This document shows positions 1 through 8,199 of a stretch of DNA of 64,000 nucleotides, piece after piece. The translations under genes and the position numbers were made by a program. This DNA is from Sphingopyxis sp. (GTDB lineage: Bacteria; Pseudomonadota; Alphaproteobacteria; Sphingomonadales; Sphingomonadaceae). The notes beneath the pieces were generated by a model. It was not told the origin of the DNA. It made no database searches and saw only the letters and a program-made list of their open reading frames with translations. The stretch covers positions 19,553-83,552 of the forward strand of contig NZ_JAEMQX010000007.1 of assembly GCF_016463645.1 (NCBI RefSeq). Direction: 5' to 3'. Each line of letters begins with the position of its first letter. Within the stretch, counting starts at the first letter, position 1.

Positions 1-553
1 ACTGGATGCGGATCGCACCCTTCGAATAGCCGTCCACCGCGACGTCGCGGATCGTCAGCCCGGAGATCGTCGCGCTGGCATTGGCCCCCGACACCATATT
101 GTCGAAGAAACGCGAGACGTTCGCGGCGTCGACATGCTCGATCGTCAGGTTGCGCACATCGGCACCGACACGAAAGGCCGTTCCGACATTTTCGAAGGCC
201 AGATCGCTGAAGCGCAGATTGTCGGCACCACTCAGCAGCCGAAAGACTTCCTCTCCCGAGGGATTGGCCGGGTCGAAAGACTCCGGCCGCGTCCCGGCGA
301 TCGTCGCCGCCATCGCGTTGCCCGCGCTGTCGACCCCGCGGATCGTCACGGGCGCACTCGCCGTGCCTCCCCCGACGATCGCCAGCGCTCCGGTCGGCGC
401 AGTATAGGCCCCCTGGTCGGCGAGCAGCAGCACCTGCCCGCCCGGCCCGGCCGCCGCAATCAACTGTGGCAAATCCTCCAGCATCGCGGCGTTCGCGGCG
501 CTCGATCCGTCGCCCGAACCGCTGCCGGTCGGTGAGATGTACAGCGTAGGCAT
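1..553 (-). CDS. Beta-helix repeat protein, N-terminal part (cut by window edge)
   Basis: An open frame runs on the minus strand from an ATG at 553 to the window edge with no stop, so the ORF track missed it. The visible 184 residues begin MPTLYISPTGSGSGDGSSAANA and continue with beta-rich, valine/isoleucine-spaced segments and Asn/Asp turns (for example VTIRGVDSAGNA, LRFSDLAFENVG, LTIEHVDAANVS). This is typical of right-handed parallel beta-helix (pectate-lyase-like) proteins. There is no Sec signal peptide at the start, which fits a substrate recognised by a C-terminal type I signal; that end lies outside the window. It is divergent from the type I exporter genes at 800-4344, so being their cargo is an inference from position and fold. 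Confidence 0.7.
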   Translation of the reverse strand, partial: MPTLYISPTGSGSGDGSSAANAAMLEDLPQLIAAAGPGGQVLLLADQGAYTAPTGALAIVGGGTASAPVTIRGVDSAGNAMAATIAGTRPESFDPANPSGEEVFRLLSGADNLRFSDLAFENVGTAFRVGADVRNLTIEHVDAANVSRFFDNMVSGANASATISGLTIRDVAVDGYSKGAIRIQ

Positions 554-799
554 GGCAAGGCTCCCGTCATAGGCCCAAAAAGTCACCCCCGCGCAATCGC
601 GACCAAACAGCCCGCGATGGCACCCGGGTCAACCATATGCTGCACCTGCGAAAGCCGAATTGCCCCTTTGCTCCGACGACCGGAGCCACGGCGCCTTCGC
701 TCTCCGGGCTTTGGCCGCTACCAAGGTTCGTGCCGGACGATTCAGGTTGCCGCACCCCGCAGATTGTCAACGCCTCAAGAATCCGATCGGAGACCCACC

Positions 800-2953
800 G
801 TGCAGCAGGACCTGTCCCTCGGGACGCCGGAGCCGCCCGTGGATAACGGGCTCGCCGCCTTCGCCCTGATCCTCGCCATGCACCGTATCGCGGCGGACCC
901 GGCCGAATTGCGCCACAGCCTGGGCCATTCCGACTCCGTCGCGGCATCCGATCTGGTCCGCCTGGCAAAACGCATCGATGGCGTCCGCGCTCGCGCCACA
1001 ACCGGCGATTTCGAGCGGTTGCGGCGTCTTCCCATGCCGGTGATGGCTGGCGGTGTCGACGGCTGGTTCGTGATCGGCCGCGTCGGGGAGGATGCCGTGG
1101 CCATCCAGCGCCCCGGTGCGGCGATCGAACGCTGGGACCGCACCGCGCTGGAGGCCCGGTGGTCGGGCGATCTGCTCCTCGTCGCGACCCGTGATTCCGC
1201 GCAGGTGGCTGCACCCGCCTTCGACATGACCTGGTTCGTTCCCCAGATCGTCAAATACCGGAAGCTGATCGGCGAGGTGCTGCTGATCACCCTCGCGCTC
1301 AACCTGCTCGGCCTCGCCGCGCCGCTGTTCTTCCAGAATGTCGTCGACAAGGTGCTCGCGCACAACAGCTTTGCCACCCTCCAAGTGCTCGCCATCGGGC
1401 TGGTGATCGTCTCGCTCTGGGAAGTCGCGTTCGGCTGGCTGCGCACCCGCCTCTATTCGGAGACGAGCCAGAAGCTGGACGTCGAACTGGGCAGCCGCCT
1501 CTTCCGCCACCTGCTCCGCCTGCCGCTCGCCTATTTCGAGAATCGCCGCGTCGGCGACACCGTTACCCGCGTCCGCGAGCTGGAGACGGTGCGCGAATTC
1601 ATGACCAATGCGTCGCTCACCGTCCTGATCGACCCGCTGTTCACGATCGTCTTCATGGCGGCGATGTGGCTCTATTCGCCGCTCCTTTTCGTCATCGTCG
1701 CACTCACTCTCCCCGCCTATGTGATCGTCTCGCTCGTCGTCACCGGTCCGTTGCGCCGCCGGCTCGACGAGAAGTTCGCGCGCGGCGCCGCAAACAACGC
1801 GCTGCTCGTCGAGAGCGTCTCGGGCATGCAAACGCTCAAGGCTGCGGCCGTCGAGCCGCAATGGCAGGACCGCTGGGAACGTCAGCTCGCCGCGTACAGC
1901 GCCGCCAACCAGCGCGTGATCAACCTCGGCAACTCAGGCAGTCAGGCGGTCCAGCTCATCTCCAAGCTGAGCCTCGCCGCGATATTGTTCTTCGGCGCGC
2001 AGCAGGTAATCGCCGGTGCGCTGACCATCGGCGGGCTGGTCGCGTTCAACATGTTCGCCCAGCGCGTCTCCGGCCCGGTCATCCGCATGGCCCAGCTCTG
2101 GCAGGATTTCCAGCAGGTCCGCCTCTCGGTTCAGCGGATGGGCGACATCCTCAACGCCGGCGCCGAGCCCGGCGCCGGATCGCGCACCGCCTTGCCCGCG
2201 CTCCAGGGCCATGTCCGCTTCGAAGGCGTCCGTTTCCGCTATGCGGCAGATGGCCCGTGGACTCTCGACGACATCGACCTCGACCTGCCCGCCGGCGCCA
2301 CGCTCGGGATCGCCGGGGCCTCGGGCTCGGGCAAGTCGACGCTCACCAAATTGCTCCAGCGCCTCTATCTGCCCGCGAGCGGCCGCGTGCTGATCGATGG
2401 CGTCGACATCGCGCAGGTCGACCCCGCATGGCTGCGCCGCCAGATCGGCGTGGTGTTGCAGGAGAATATCCTGTTCAACCGCTCGATCCGCGAGAATATC
2501 GCGCTCGCCGATCCCGTCACGCCGATCGAGCAGGTCATGACCGCTGCCCGCCTCGCCGGCGCGCACGACTTCATCCTCGCGCTGCCCCGGGGCTATGACA
2601 CGATCGTCGAGGAGCGCGGTGTCAACTTCTCGGGCGGGCAGCGCCAACGCCTCGCCATCGCCCGCGCGCTGATCACCAACCCGCGCATCCTGATCCTCGA
2701 CGAGGCGACGTCGGCGCTCGATGCCGAGAGCGAGGAGATCGTCCAGCGCAATCTCAAGGCGATCGCCGCCGGCCGCACCGTGCTGATCATCGCGCATCGT
2801 CTCTCCGCGATCCGCCAGTGCGACCGCATCCTGACACTCGACAAGGGGCGCATCGTCGAGAGCGGCACACATGACGAACTGCTCGGCCTCGGCGGCCGCT
2901 ATGCCGCGCTCCATCACCGCCAGATCGGTGCTCAGGCGGGGGCTGCGGCATGA
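800..2953 (+). CDS. Type I secretion ABC transporter (HlyB/LapB-like permease-ATPase)
   Basis: Inner-membrane ATPase of a type I secretion system, 717 aa from the GTG at 800, which has GGAG seven bases upstream. The longer track ORF adds an unlikely 61-residue leader. Residues ~10-125 form a C39-like domain whose catalytic Cys is absent (DNGLAAFALI), as in RTX-type exporters that bind but do not cleave their cargo. A six-helix ABC membrane domain (~150-430) follows, then the ATPase with Walker A GASGSGKST, signature NFSGGQRQRL and Walker B ILILDEATSALD. The stop overlaps the start of the membrane-fusion gene (ATGA), so the two are translationally coupled. No outer-membrane TolC partner lies in the window. 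Confidence 0.92.
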   Translation: MQQDLSLGTPEPPVDNGLAAFALILAMHRIAADPAELRHSLGHSDSVAASDLVRLAKRIDGVRARATTGDFERLRRLPMPVMAGGVDGWFVIGRVGEDAVAIQRPGAAIERWDRTALEARWSGDLLLVATRDSAQVAAPAFDMTWFVPQIVKYRKLIGEVLLITLALNLLGLAAPLFFQNVVDKVLAHNSFATLQVLAIGLVIVSLWEVAFGWLRTRLYSETSQKLDVELGSRLFRHLLRLPLAYFENRRVGDTVTRVRELETVREFMTNASLTVLIDPLFTIVFMAAMWLYSPLLFVIVALTLPAYVIVSLVVTGPLRRRLDEKFARGAANNALLVESVSGMQTLKAAAVEPQWQDRWERQLAAYSAANQRVINLGNSGSQAVQLISKLSLAAILFFGAQQVIAGALTIGGLVAFNMFAQRVSGPVIRMAQLWQDFQQVRLSVQRMGDILNAGAEPGAGSRTALPALQGHVRFEGVRFRYAADGPWTLDDIDLDLPAGATLGIAGASGSGKSTLTKLLQRLYLPASGRVLIDGVDIAQVDPAWLRRQIGVVLQENILFNRSIRENIALADPVTPIEQVMTAARLAGAHDFILALPRGYDTIVEERGVNFSGGQRQRLAIARALITNPRILILDEATSALDAESEEIVQRNLKAIAAGRTVLIIAHRLSAIRQCDRILTLDKGRIVESGTHDELLGLGGRYAALHHRQIGAQAGAAA

Positions 2954-4344
2954 ACGCGATCACCCGTCACTGGACAGCGGTGCGCGATGCGCTCGACAAT
3001 GAGCGTGCGCAGTCGCGGGGAGTTCTGCGCACCGAGGAGACGGACTTCCTTCCAGCCGCGCTCGAAGTGGTCGAGAGTCCCGTGTCGCCAACCGCGCGGG
3101 TCACGTCCTGGCTATTGCTCAGCCTGCTCGCAGTCGCGCTGCTCTGGCTGGTCCTCGGCCGGGTCGACGTCGTCGCCTCGGCGCCGGGCAAGCTGGTCCC
3201 CGCCGACGACGTCAAGCTGATCCAGCCCGGCGCAGCAGGGATCGTCCACGCCATACTGGTCCGCGACGGTCAGCGCGTCCGCGCCGGCCAGCCGCTGGTC
3301 GAACTCGATCCGACCGTCTCGGACGCCGACACGGCGCAAGCCGGCAAAGCGCTGGAGGCGGTCGCGCTCGACGCCGCGCGGCTGCGCGCCATATTGTCCG
3401 CGCTCGACGGACGGGGTCTGCACTTCACCCCGCCCGCCGGAACCACGGCCGACGTCGCCGCTACCCAGCTCGCGCTCGCCCGCGCCCAGCTGGCCGAGAT
3501 ACGGGCGGGTGGCCAGACGCGCGCCGCCGACACCGAATCCGCGCGTGCGGCCCGGGCCGAAGCGCAAATCCAGGCAGCCAAGCTCAACGAAACCCTGCCG
3601 CTGCTCGACGAACAGATCGCCGCCAACGAGAAATTGCTCGAGAAAGGCTATGTTTCCAAGCTGCGCGTGATCGAAATGCGCCGCCAGCGCCTCGTCGCCG
3701 AGCGCGACCGCGACGCCGCGCTCGCCACCGCCCGCAAGGCACAGGCGCAGATCGCGGTGGCGGGCGGCAACTCGAGCCAATCCATCGCCGAGGCACGCGC
3801 GCGCATCCTCGCCGACCTTGCCAGAGCCGAGAGCGACGCGCGGCTGCGCAAGGAGGAGCTGACCAAGGCGACGAAACGCAGCAGTCTCCAGCGCCTCGTC
3901 AGCCCGGTCGACGGCACGGTCACACAGCTTGCCGTCCACACCGTCGGCGGCGTGGTCGAGGCAGCGAAGCCGATCATGGTAATCGTGCCCGCGCGCGGGA
4001 AGCTGGTCGCCGAAGTGGCGATCGCCAACAAGGATGTCGGCTTCGTCCGCGCCGGCCAGCCGGTCGCGCTCAAGATCGAGGCCTTTCCCTTCACCCGCTA
4101 TGGCGCCGTGCCGGGCAGGCTCGAACAGATCAGCTCGGACGCGGTGCAGGACGAGAAGCGCGGCCTCATTTACACCGCGCGAGTGGCGCTGGACCGCGCG
4201 ACGATCCGACGCGACGGTGCGACGATCCCCCTCACCCCCGGCATGGCGGTCACCGCCGACATCCGCACTGGCCGCCGTTCGCTCGCCTCCTATCTGCTGA
4301 GCCCGATCGACGAGATTCGTACGACGGCCGTGCGCGAGCGCTAA
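2950..4344 (+). CDS. Type I secretion membrane-fusion protein (HlyD family)
   Basis: Periplasmic adaptor linking the ABC exporter to an outer-membrane channel; 464 aa, a normal HlyD length. It has a cytoplasmic N-terminus, one membrane helix (WLLLSLLAVALLWLVLG, ~residues 55-71), a first lipoyl half-motif (VHAILVRDGQRVRAGQPLVELD), a long Ala/Arg/Glu-rich coiled-coil hairpin (~120-310), the second lipoyl half (VSPVDGTVTQLAVHTVGG) and the HlyD beta-barrel end (PGMAVTADIRTGRRSLASYLLSPI). The start overlaps the end of the ABC gene by four bases. The pair forms one operon and probably exports the beta-helix protein encoded divergently at the left edge. Confidence 0.92.
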   Translation: MNAITRHWTAVRDALDNERAQSRGVLRTEETDFLPAALEVVESPVSPTARVTSWLLLSLLAVALLWLVLGRVDVVASAPGKLVPADDVKLIQPGAAGIVHAILVRDGQRVRAGQPLVELDPTVSDADTAQAGKALEAVALDAARLRAILSALDGRGLHFTPPAGTTADVAATQLALARAQLAEIRAGGQTRAADTESARAARAEAQIQAAKLNETLPLLDEQIAANEKLLEKGYVSKLRVIEMRRQRLVAERDRDAALATARKAQAQIAVAGGNSSQSIAEARARILADLARAESDARLRKEELTKATKRSSLQRLVSPVDGTVTQLAVHTVGGVVEAAKPIMVIVPARGKLVAEVAIANKDVGFVRAGQPVALKIEAFPFTRYGAVPGRLEQISSDAVQDEKRGLIYTARVALDRATIRRDGATIPLTPGMAVTADIRTGRRSLASYLLSPIDEIRTTAVRER

Positions 4345-4668
4345 CGTCTTCGCTGTTCTGGAGAACGGTAGCGGCGCGCATTTTCAACCTTGCAGTCAGT
4401 TCAGGAATGTCCAGCACTGCAGCGCCGCCGACCTGCCCGTAAACATTCGTTATCAGCGTGATAGCGAATGGATCAGCCCGCCTTCGACAGGACTACCCCA
4501 CTTGTTCACAAGCCCCGCCGCAAGGTGCACGACGTGGTGCATCCGTGTTGCGCGGAGGCGCCGCAGCATGGAGAAAATCGACGAAAAGATCGATGGAGAA
4601 CGATGAATCGCGCAGGCACCTGACGAGCCAGAACACTGATCCAAGTCGCTGATAAATGAGATTATTTC
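4345..4668. other. Intergenic stretch between hlyD-like gene and element end
   Basis: About 320 bases without a supportable gene; the short ORFs here have no family features or good ribosome sites. It becomes AT-richer just before the attachment repeat at 4669. This is the last chromosomal sequence before the element. Confidence 0.5.
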
Positions 4669-4686
4669 TTGGTAGCGGAGGAGGGA
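4669..4686 (+). repeat. attL: 18-bp copy of the tRNA-Met 3' end
   Basis: Identical over 18 bases to 55135-55152 at the 3' end of tRNA-Met; identity stops at 4687 (T versus C). It marks the distal junction of the element. Confidence 0.9.
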
Positions 4687-4827
4687 TTCACACGAAAAAC
4701 ATAAGATACTGATTTATAACAACGTTCTTGATCGTCGTGCCGATAATTCCGCTCAATCCACCCCCAATTTTACCCCTTCGCGACAGGCCGTGCCGAAATA
4801 TCGACAGGCCGACATGCGCGATCCCTG

Positions 4828-5061
4828 CTACGCCCGAGAACGCGGCTGTTTACAGTGTGATCGCAGAAAGGACCGCAGACTATCGACAAACACCACGGTT
4901 GCACGGCCGACCTTGGCTGCCTCGATGTCGCCGGAAGCGATGAGCTGGTAGATCTTGGATTTGCTGAGCCCCGTCATCCGTACTGCGTCGGGAATGCGAA
5001 CGCTTATCGGCCCAATCGGGGGCGCGTCGTCGCCATTCGTTGCAGGCTGCCGGGCCGACAT
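4828..5061 (-). CDS. AlpA-like helix-turn-helix protein, excisionase candidate
   Basis: A 77-residue protein from the ATG at 5061. The track ORF starts upstream but its extra leader overlaps the neighbouring gene and lacks homology-like features. The core VRIPDAVRMTGLSKSKIYQLIASGDIEAAKVGRATVVF is a MerR/AlpA-type winged helix-turn-helix (~residues 22-60), the fold of small recombination directionality factors. It is the gene nearest the attL end, opposite the integrase, which is where an Xis would be brought close to attachment DNA. It lies just downstream of the DUF2274 gene with a 4-bp gap, so it may also be the tail of the trb operon. A simple transcriptional regulator is the alternative. 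Confidence 0.75.
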   Translation of the reverse strand: MSARQPATNGDDAPPIGPISVRIPDAVRMTGLSKSKIYQLIASGDIEAAKVGRATVVFVDSLRSFLRSHCKQPRSRA

Positions 5062-5065
5062 CGGA

Positions 5066-5278
5066 CTATTTCTTACGTGCCCGGCTGAACGAGCGGTCGC
5101 TCGCCAGGAAGCCGCTAAGCATGAATGGAATGAGGTCCGGTACGGACTCGCGTCGGCCGTAGGCCGCCTCATAGGCCTCGGCGTAGTCGTTCAGCGCTTC
5201 GATGAGATCCGGCATGACGTTGATCGTGATCTTAGCCGGCGTCCGATCGGGCAGCCTTGGCAGCTTCAAATCAGCCAT
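5066..5278 (-). CDS. DUF2274 family protein of the trb operon
   Basis: A 70-residue protein starting at the ATG at 5278; the track ORF is over-extended through the end of trbI. The sequence (KITINVMPDLIEALNDYAEAYEAAYG...VPDLIPFMLSGFLASDRSF) matches the small DUF2274 proteins that commonly follow trbI in alphaproteobacterial conjugation operons. The beta-strand followed by two helices suggests a ribbon-helix-helix type protein. It overlaps the trbI stop by eight bases, indicating coupled translation. Its role in transfer is not established. Confidence 0.85.
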   Translation of the reverse strand: MADLKLPRLPDRTPAKITINVMPDLIEALNDYAEAYEAAYGRRESVPDLIPFMLSGFLASDRSFSRARKK

Positions 5279-6509
5279 GACGGCCTCCCCAGGGTCCGGG
5301 CAATATGATGTCTTTGTGCACGACCACCCGTAGCGGCCAGCCGGGACGCACGCGCAAGGTCGGCTGGATATTGAGATTGCGCGTGACGAGCTGATCGCCG
5401 GCGCGCGCGCCGCTCTGCTGCGCTGACTCGCGGATCGCCCGGACAAGGTCGCTTTCGGTGCTGCCGAAGCTCAATTCAGTGCCGACGCCCAGCAGTGTCG
5501 ACAGGGCGACGCCCTTCAGAAGTTGCCAAGTATGCCGGTCGATCCGGTCGGACAGACCCGCATAGCCCTGCGTATCGGTCGCCGGCACATTGTCGATACG
5601 AATCGACGAGCCGTCGGGCAGGATAATCCGCTGCCAGACGACCAGCGCACGGCTCTGCCCAAACGCTACAACGCTGTCGTAGCTGCCGATCAGCCGCGAT
5701 CCTTGCGGAATGAGCAGACCGCGCCCGGTCACACTGTCATAGACGTTCTCCGTGATCTGCGCGGTGACGAGCCCGGGAAGATCCGAGTTGAGCCCGGTTA
5801 TGAGGCTCGCGGCAATGATGCTGCCGGCCTGCAAGGTCCAAGGCGATACGGACTGCGCCAGCGCGTGCGGATTGATGTCGTCGTCGCGATTGGCGTGGCC
5901 GACCAATTCGTTCTTGCGCCCCTGGGCGTTAGGATCTCGGTCAGGGTCGAGGAGCGGCTTGGCAGTCTCGGCCGATGCTGGCGGAACACTTGCATCGGTA
6001 GTCACCGGTGCAGGGGCGGCGGCGCGACCGCCGCCCGCCAATTGCAGCATGACGCCAGACTCGCGTGCGGCCTTCTGCTCAGCGGCGATGCGCTGGCGCT
6101 CGGCTTCGGCTTCCTGCGCGGCCCGGCTCACCGCATCGGCAGCGGGGTCAGGGGGAACCATCCCGCCAAGCTGCCGCTGGCGCTCGAGGATCGGCCGCCC
6201 GAGATCACCGGGAAGCGGTAGCCCGAGCTTCGGCACGTCGCCATAGCTCGTCGGCGCGCCCGCGAGCGCATCAGGCGGCGCCTTCGCGCCAACCAGCTTT
6301 TCATCGCTTCGTGCGATCAGGCTCAGGGTCGCGGGCTTGAGCGCCAGCCAGGCGACGCCGATGATCGCGGTCGAGCCGGCGGCAGCGATGGCGACGATCG
6401 CACCGCGGCGAAAACGGGTGACGCGGCCCGGCGCCGCGCGCAGAACGAGCGTTTCGGGGTCGGCTTTGGGCGCCGCGATCGGCGCGGAAGAAGCGGTTGG
6501 ATCGGTCAC
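5271..6509 (-). CDS. trbI: TrbI, VirB10-like type IV secretion channel protein
   Basis: Scaffold that spans the inner membrane and contributes to the outer-membrane core of the conjugation channel; 412 aa. It has a short cytoplasmic N-terminus, one membrane helix (AIVAIAAAGSTAIIGVAWLAL, ~35-55), a proline/alanine-rich periplasmic linker and the conserved C-terminal TrbI domain (GLLIPQGSRLIGSYDSVVAFGQSRALVVWQRI, then DRIDRHTWQLLKGVALSTLLG). The start overlaps the trbG stop by four bases. Final channel gene of the trbBCDEJLFGI series. Confidence 0.95.
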   Translation of the reverse strand: MTDPTASSAPIAAPKADPETLVLRAAPGRVTRFRRGAIVAIAAAGSTAIIGVAWLALKPATLSLIARSDEKLVGAKAPPDALAGAPTSYGDVPKLGLPLPGDLGRPILERQRQLGGMVPPDPAADAVSRAAQEAEAERQRIAAEQKAARESGVMLQLAGGGRAAAPAPVTTDASVPPASAETAKPLLDPDRDPNAQGRKNELVGHANRDDDINPHALAQSVSPWTLQAGSIIAASLITGLNSDLPGLVTAQITENVYDSVTGRGLLIPQGSRLIGSYDSVVAFGQSRALVVWQRIILPDGSSIRIDNVPATDTQGYAGLSDRIDRHTWQLLKGVALSTLLGVGTELSFGSTESDLVRAIRESAQQSGARAGDQLVTRNLNIQPTLRVRPGWPLRVVVHKDIILPGPWGGRHG

Positions 6510-7357
6510 GCGCCCCTCCCGGCCTTGCGCTGCCGGCTCTTCGGCTGGGCGGCGGTGATACGGACAATCTGCTGTTTCTTGCCGCCAAGGCGCAGCTCGG
6601 CGACACCGAACAGGCGGTCGACCACATAATAGCGGCCGGCGACGCGATAGTTGACGAGCTGGGCCTCGCCATCCTCGCCAATCACGAACAGCGGGGGCGC
6701 CTCACCCACGGCGATCGCAGGCGAGAACTCGATGTAGGTCTGCCGCCCATCGTCGAACGCGCGCAGCGGCCGCCAGGCCGGCTTGTCGCCCGAGATCGCA
6801 TAGTTGAAGTTGAGGCTTTCGACCGAGAGGCCCGACGCGATCGGCGTCGCCGCCACGGCTGCATCGCGCTGACGCCGGAGCGCGATCAGCTCGTCATGTG
6901 GATAGGTCCAGGAGATCGCCGCCATCGCGGTCGCGGGCGTGCTTTCGAGCTGGAGATGGTAGGTCCGGCGATCGGTAGCAATGACAAGGTTTGTGCGTAG
7001 GCCCGCCGAAAACGGCTTGACGAGGATGTGCACGCGCTTGCTTTCGCCGATGCCGCTGGTGGTATCGCCGACAGTCCAGCGCACGGTGTCGCCGGCGGCG
7101 ACGGACACAATCGTTTCGCCCGGCTGCAAGGCAATGTCGGTGATGCGCTCGGGCGCGGCATAGAGCCGGTAGAGCACGCCTTCCGCCCAGGGATAGACCT
7201 GGACGGCATATATATATCCCGCGCTCGACGGCTCGCGCAGTGCCGCCCGGTTGGCGGCAGTGACGCGCGCGGTGGGTGACGCGGGTTCGCGGCTCTGCGC
7301 AGCGACGCCCATGGCAAGCGCCATCGCGCTCGCCGCCAGGATGAGGGCACGGATCAT
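6506..7357 (-). CDS. trbG: TrbG, VirB9-like outer-membrane core protein
   Basis: Periplasmic/outer-membrane ring component of the conjugation channel; 283 aa with a cleavable signal peptide (MIRALILAASAMALAMGVAAQS). The N-terminal beta domain (VYPWAEGVLYRLYAAPERITDIALQPGETI) and the C-terminal region (LNFNYAISGDKPAWRPLRAFDDGRQTYIEFSP) are the two diagnostic VirB9/CagX segments. It overlaps both trbF and trbI by four bases, so the three are tightly coupled. Confidence 0.95.
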   Translation of the reverse strand: MIRALILAASAMALAMGVAAQSREPASPTARVTAANRAALREPSSAGYIYAVQVYPWAEGVLYRLYAAPERITDIALQPGETIVSVAAGDTVRWTVGDTTSGIGESKRVHILVKPFSAGLRTNLVIATDRRTYHLQLESTPATAMAAISWTYPHDELIALRRQRDAAVAATPIASGLSVESLNFNYAISGDKPAWRPLRAFDDGRQTYIEFSPAIAVGEAPPLFVIGEDGEAQLVNYRVAGRYYVVDRLFGVAELRLGGKKQQIVRITAAQPKSRQRKAGRGA

Positions 7358-8196
7358 TGGTCGGTCCTTTCGGGGGATGGTGCGGCTGCGGGTTGAGCAA
7401 GGGTCGGATCGAGCGGCGAGCCCAGCGGAATGTCGGTGGGCGGCGCGACCGGGAGTGATTGTGCGGGATCGGGCACGGCCGATGGTTGCGGCGAAGGCGG
7501 CCGGTCCTGAGGCGTTTCCAGTTCGCGGCTCCAGTCGATCGCGTCAACATAGAGACCGAGCGGGTTTTTTCGGAGCACATCGGCCAAGCGCGGCGGCTTG
7601 ATCTTCACCGTGAGCATCGCCGTCCAGCGTGACGTGCTGGCGAGGCTTCCCCGCTCATATTGCTGCTCGGTCCATTTGACCTGGAAGCTCGTATCCGACG
7701 CGCGGACGACGCTCGTCACCTGCACCGAAACCGTCTTGCGCCCGACATCGGCGAACGGATTGGAGGTGCGGGCATATTCGCCGAGGAACAGTGACGCACG
7801 TTCGGTCGCGAAATCATAGGCTGATAGCCAGTTTTCACGCATCAATACCGGATCGAGCGAGCGCGCTCGAACGCCGGTGATGAACCGGCCGAGGAACCAT
7901 GCGATCTGCGGATCGGTCGGCCGATAGTCCTTGGCGGCAGGCGCGACGGCCTGTGCTTGCCCGAGTGCATCGACCTCGACCACATAGGGCACGACGCGGC
8001 TTTGCATCGATTGCCAGACCAGCGCGCCCGACAGACCAGTGGTCAGGAACAGGCCGCCGAAGGCCATCAGCCGCCAGTTCTTCGCCTGTGCGCGAGCCGA
8101 GCCGATACGCTCATCCCAAAGCTGGCCCGCTCGTTGGTAGGGTGTCTCGGGTTCGGGCGTTCGCCCATAGCGCTGCAATGCGCGTCGAAATTTCAT
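7354..8196 (-). CDS. trbF: TrbF, VirB8-like assembly protein
   Basis: Bitopic inner-membrane protein that nucleates channel assembly; 280 aa. A cytoplasmic N-terminus (~45 residues) leads to one membrane helix (WRLMAFGGLFLTTGLSGALVW) and a periplasmic VirB8 fold (VVPYVVEVDALGQAQAV...WFLGRFITGVRARSLDP...YERGSLASTSRWTAMLTVKI). The C-terminus is proline-rich. It lies between trbL and trbG, as in RP4-type operons, with a 4-bp overlap to trbG. Confidence 0.95.
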   Translation of the reverse strand: MKFRRALQRYGRTPEPETPYQRAGQLWDERIGSARAQAKNWRLMAFGGLFLTTGLSGALVWQSMQSRVVPYVVEVDALGQAQAVAPAAKDYRPTDPQIAWFLGRFITGVRARSLDPVLMRENWLSAYDFATERASLFLGEYARTSNPFADVGRKTVSVQVTSVVRASDTSFQVKWTEQQYERGSLASTSRWTAMLTVKIKPPRLADVLRKNPLGLYVDAIDWSRELETPQDRPPSPQPSAVPDPAQSLPVAPPTDIPLGSPLDPTLAQPAAAPSPERTDQ

Positions 8197-8199
8197 CGC

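Noticed and set aside
567-1861. Long minus-strand ORFs opposite the ABC transporter (567-1214, 767-1861)
   Set aside because: High-GC antisense shadows of the transporter gene; no motifs, no ribosome sites.
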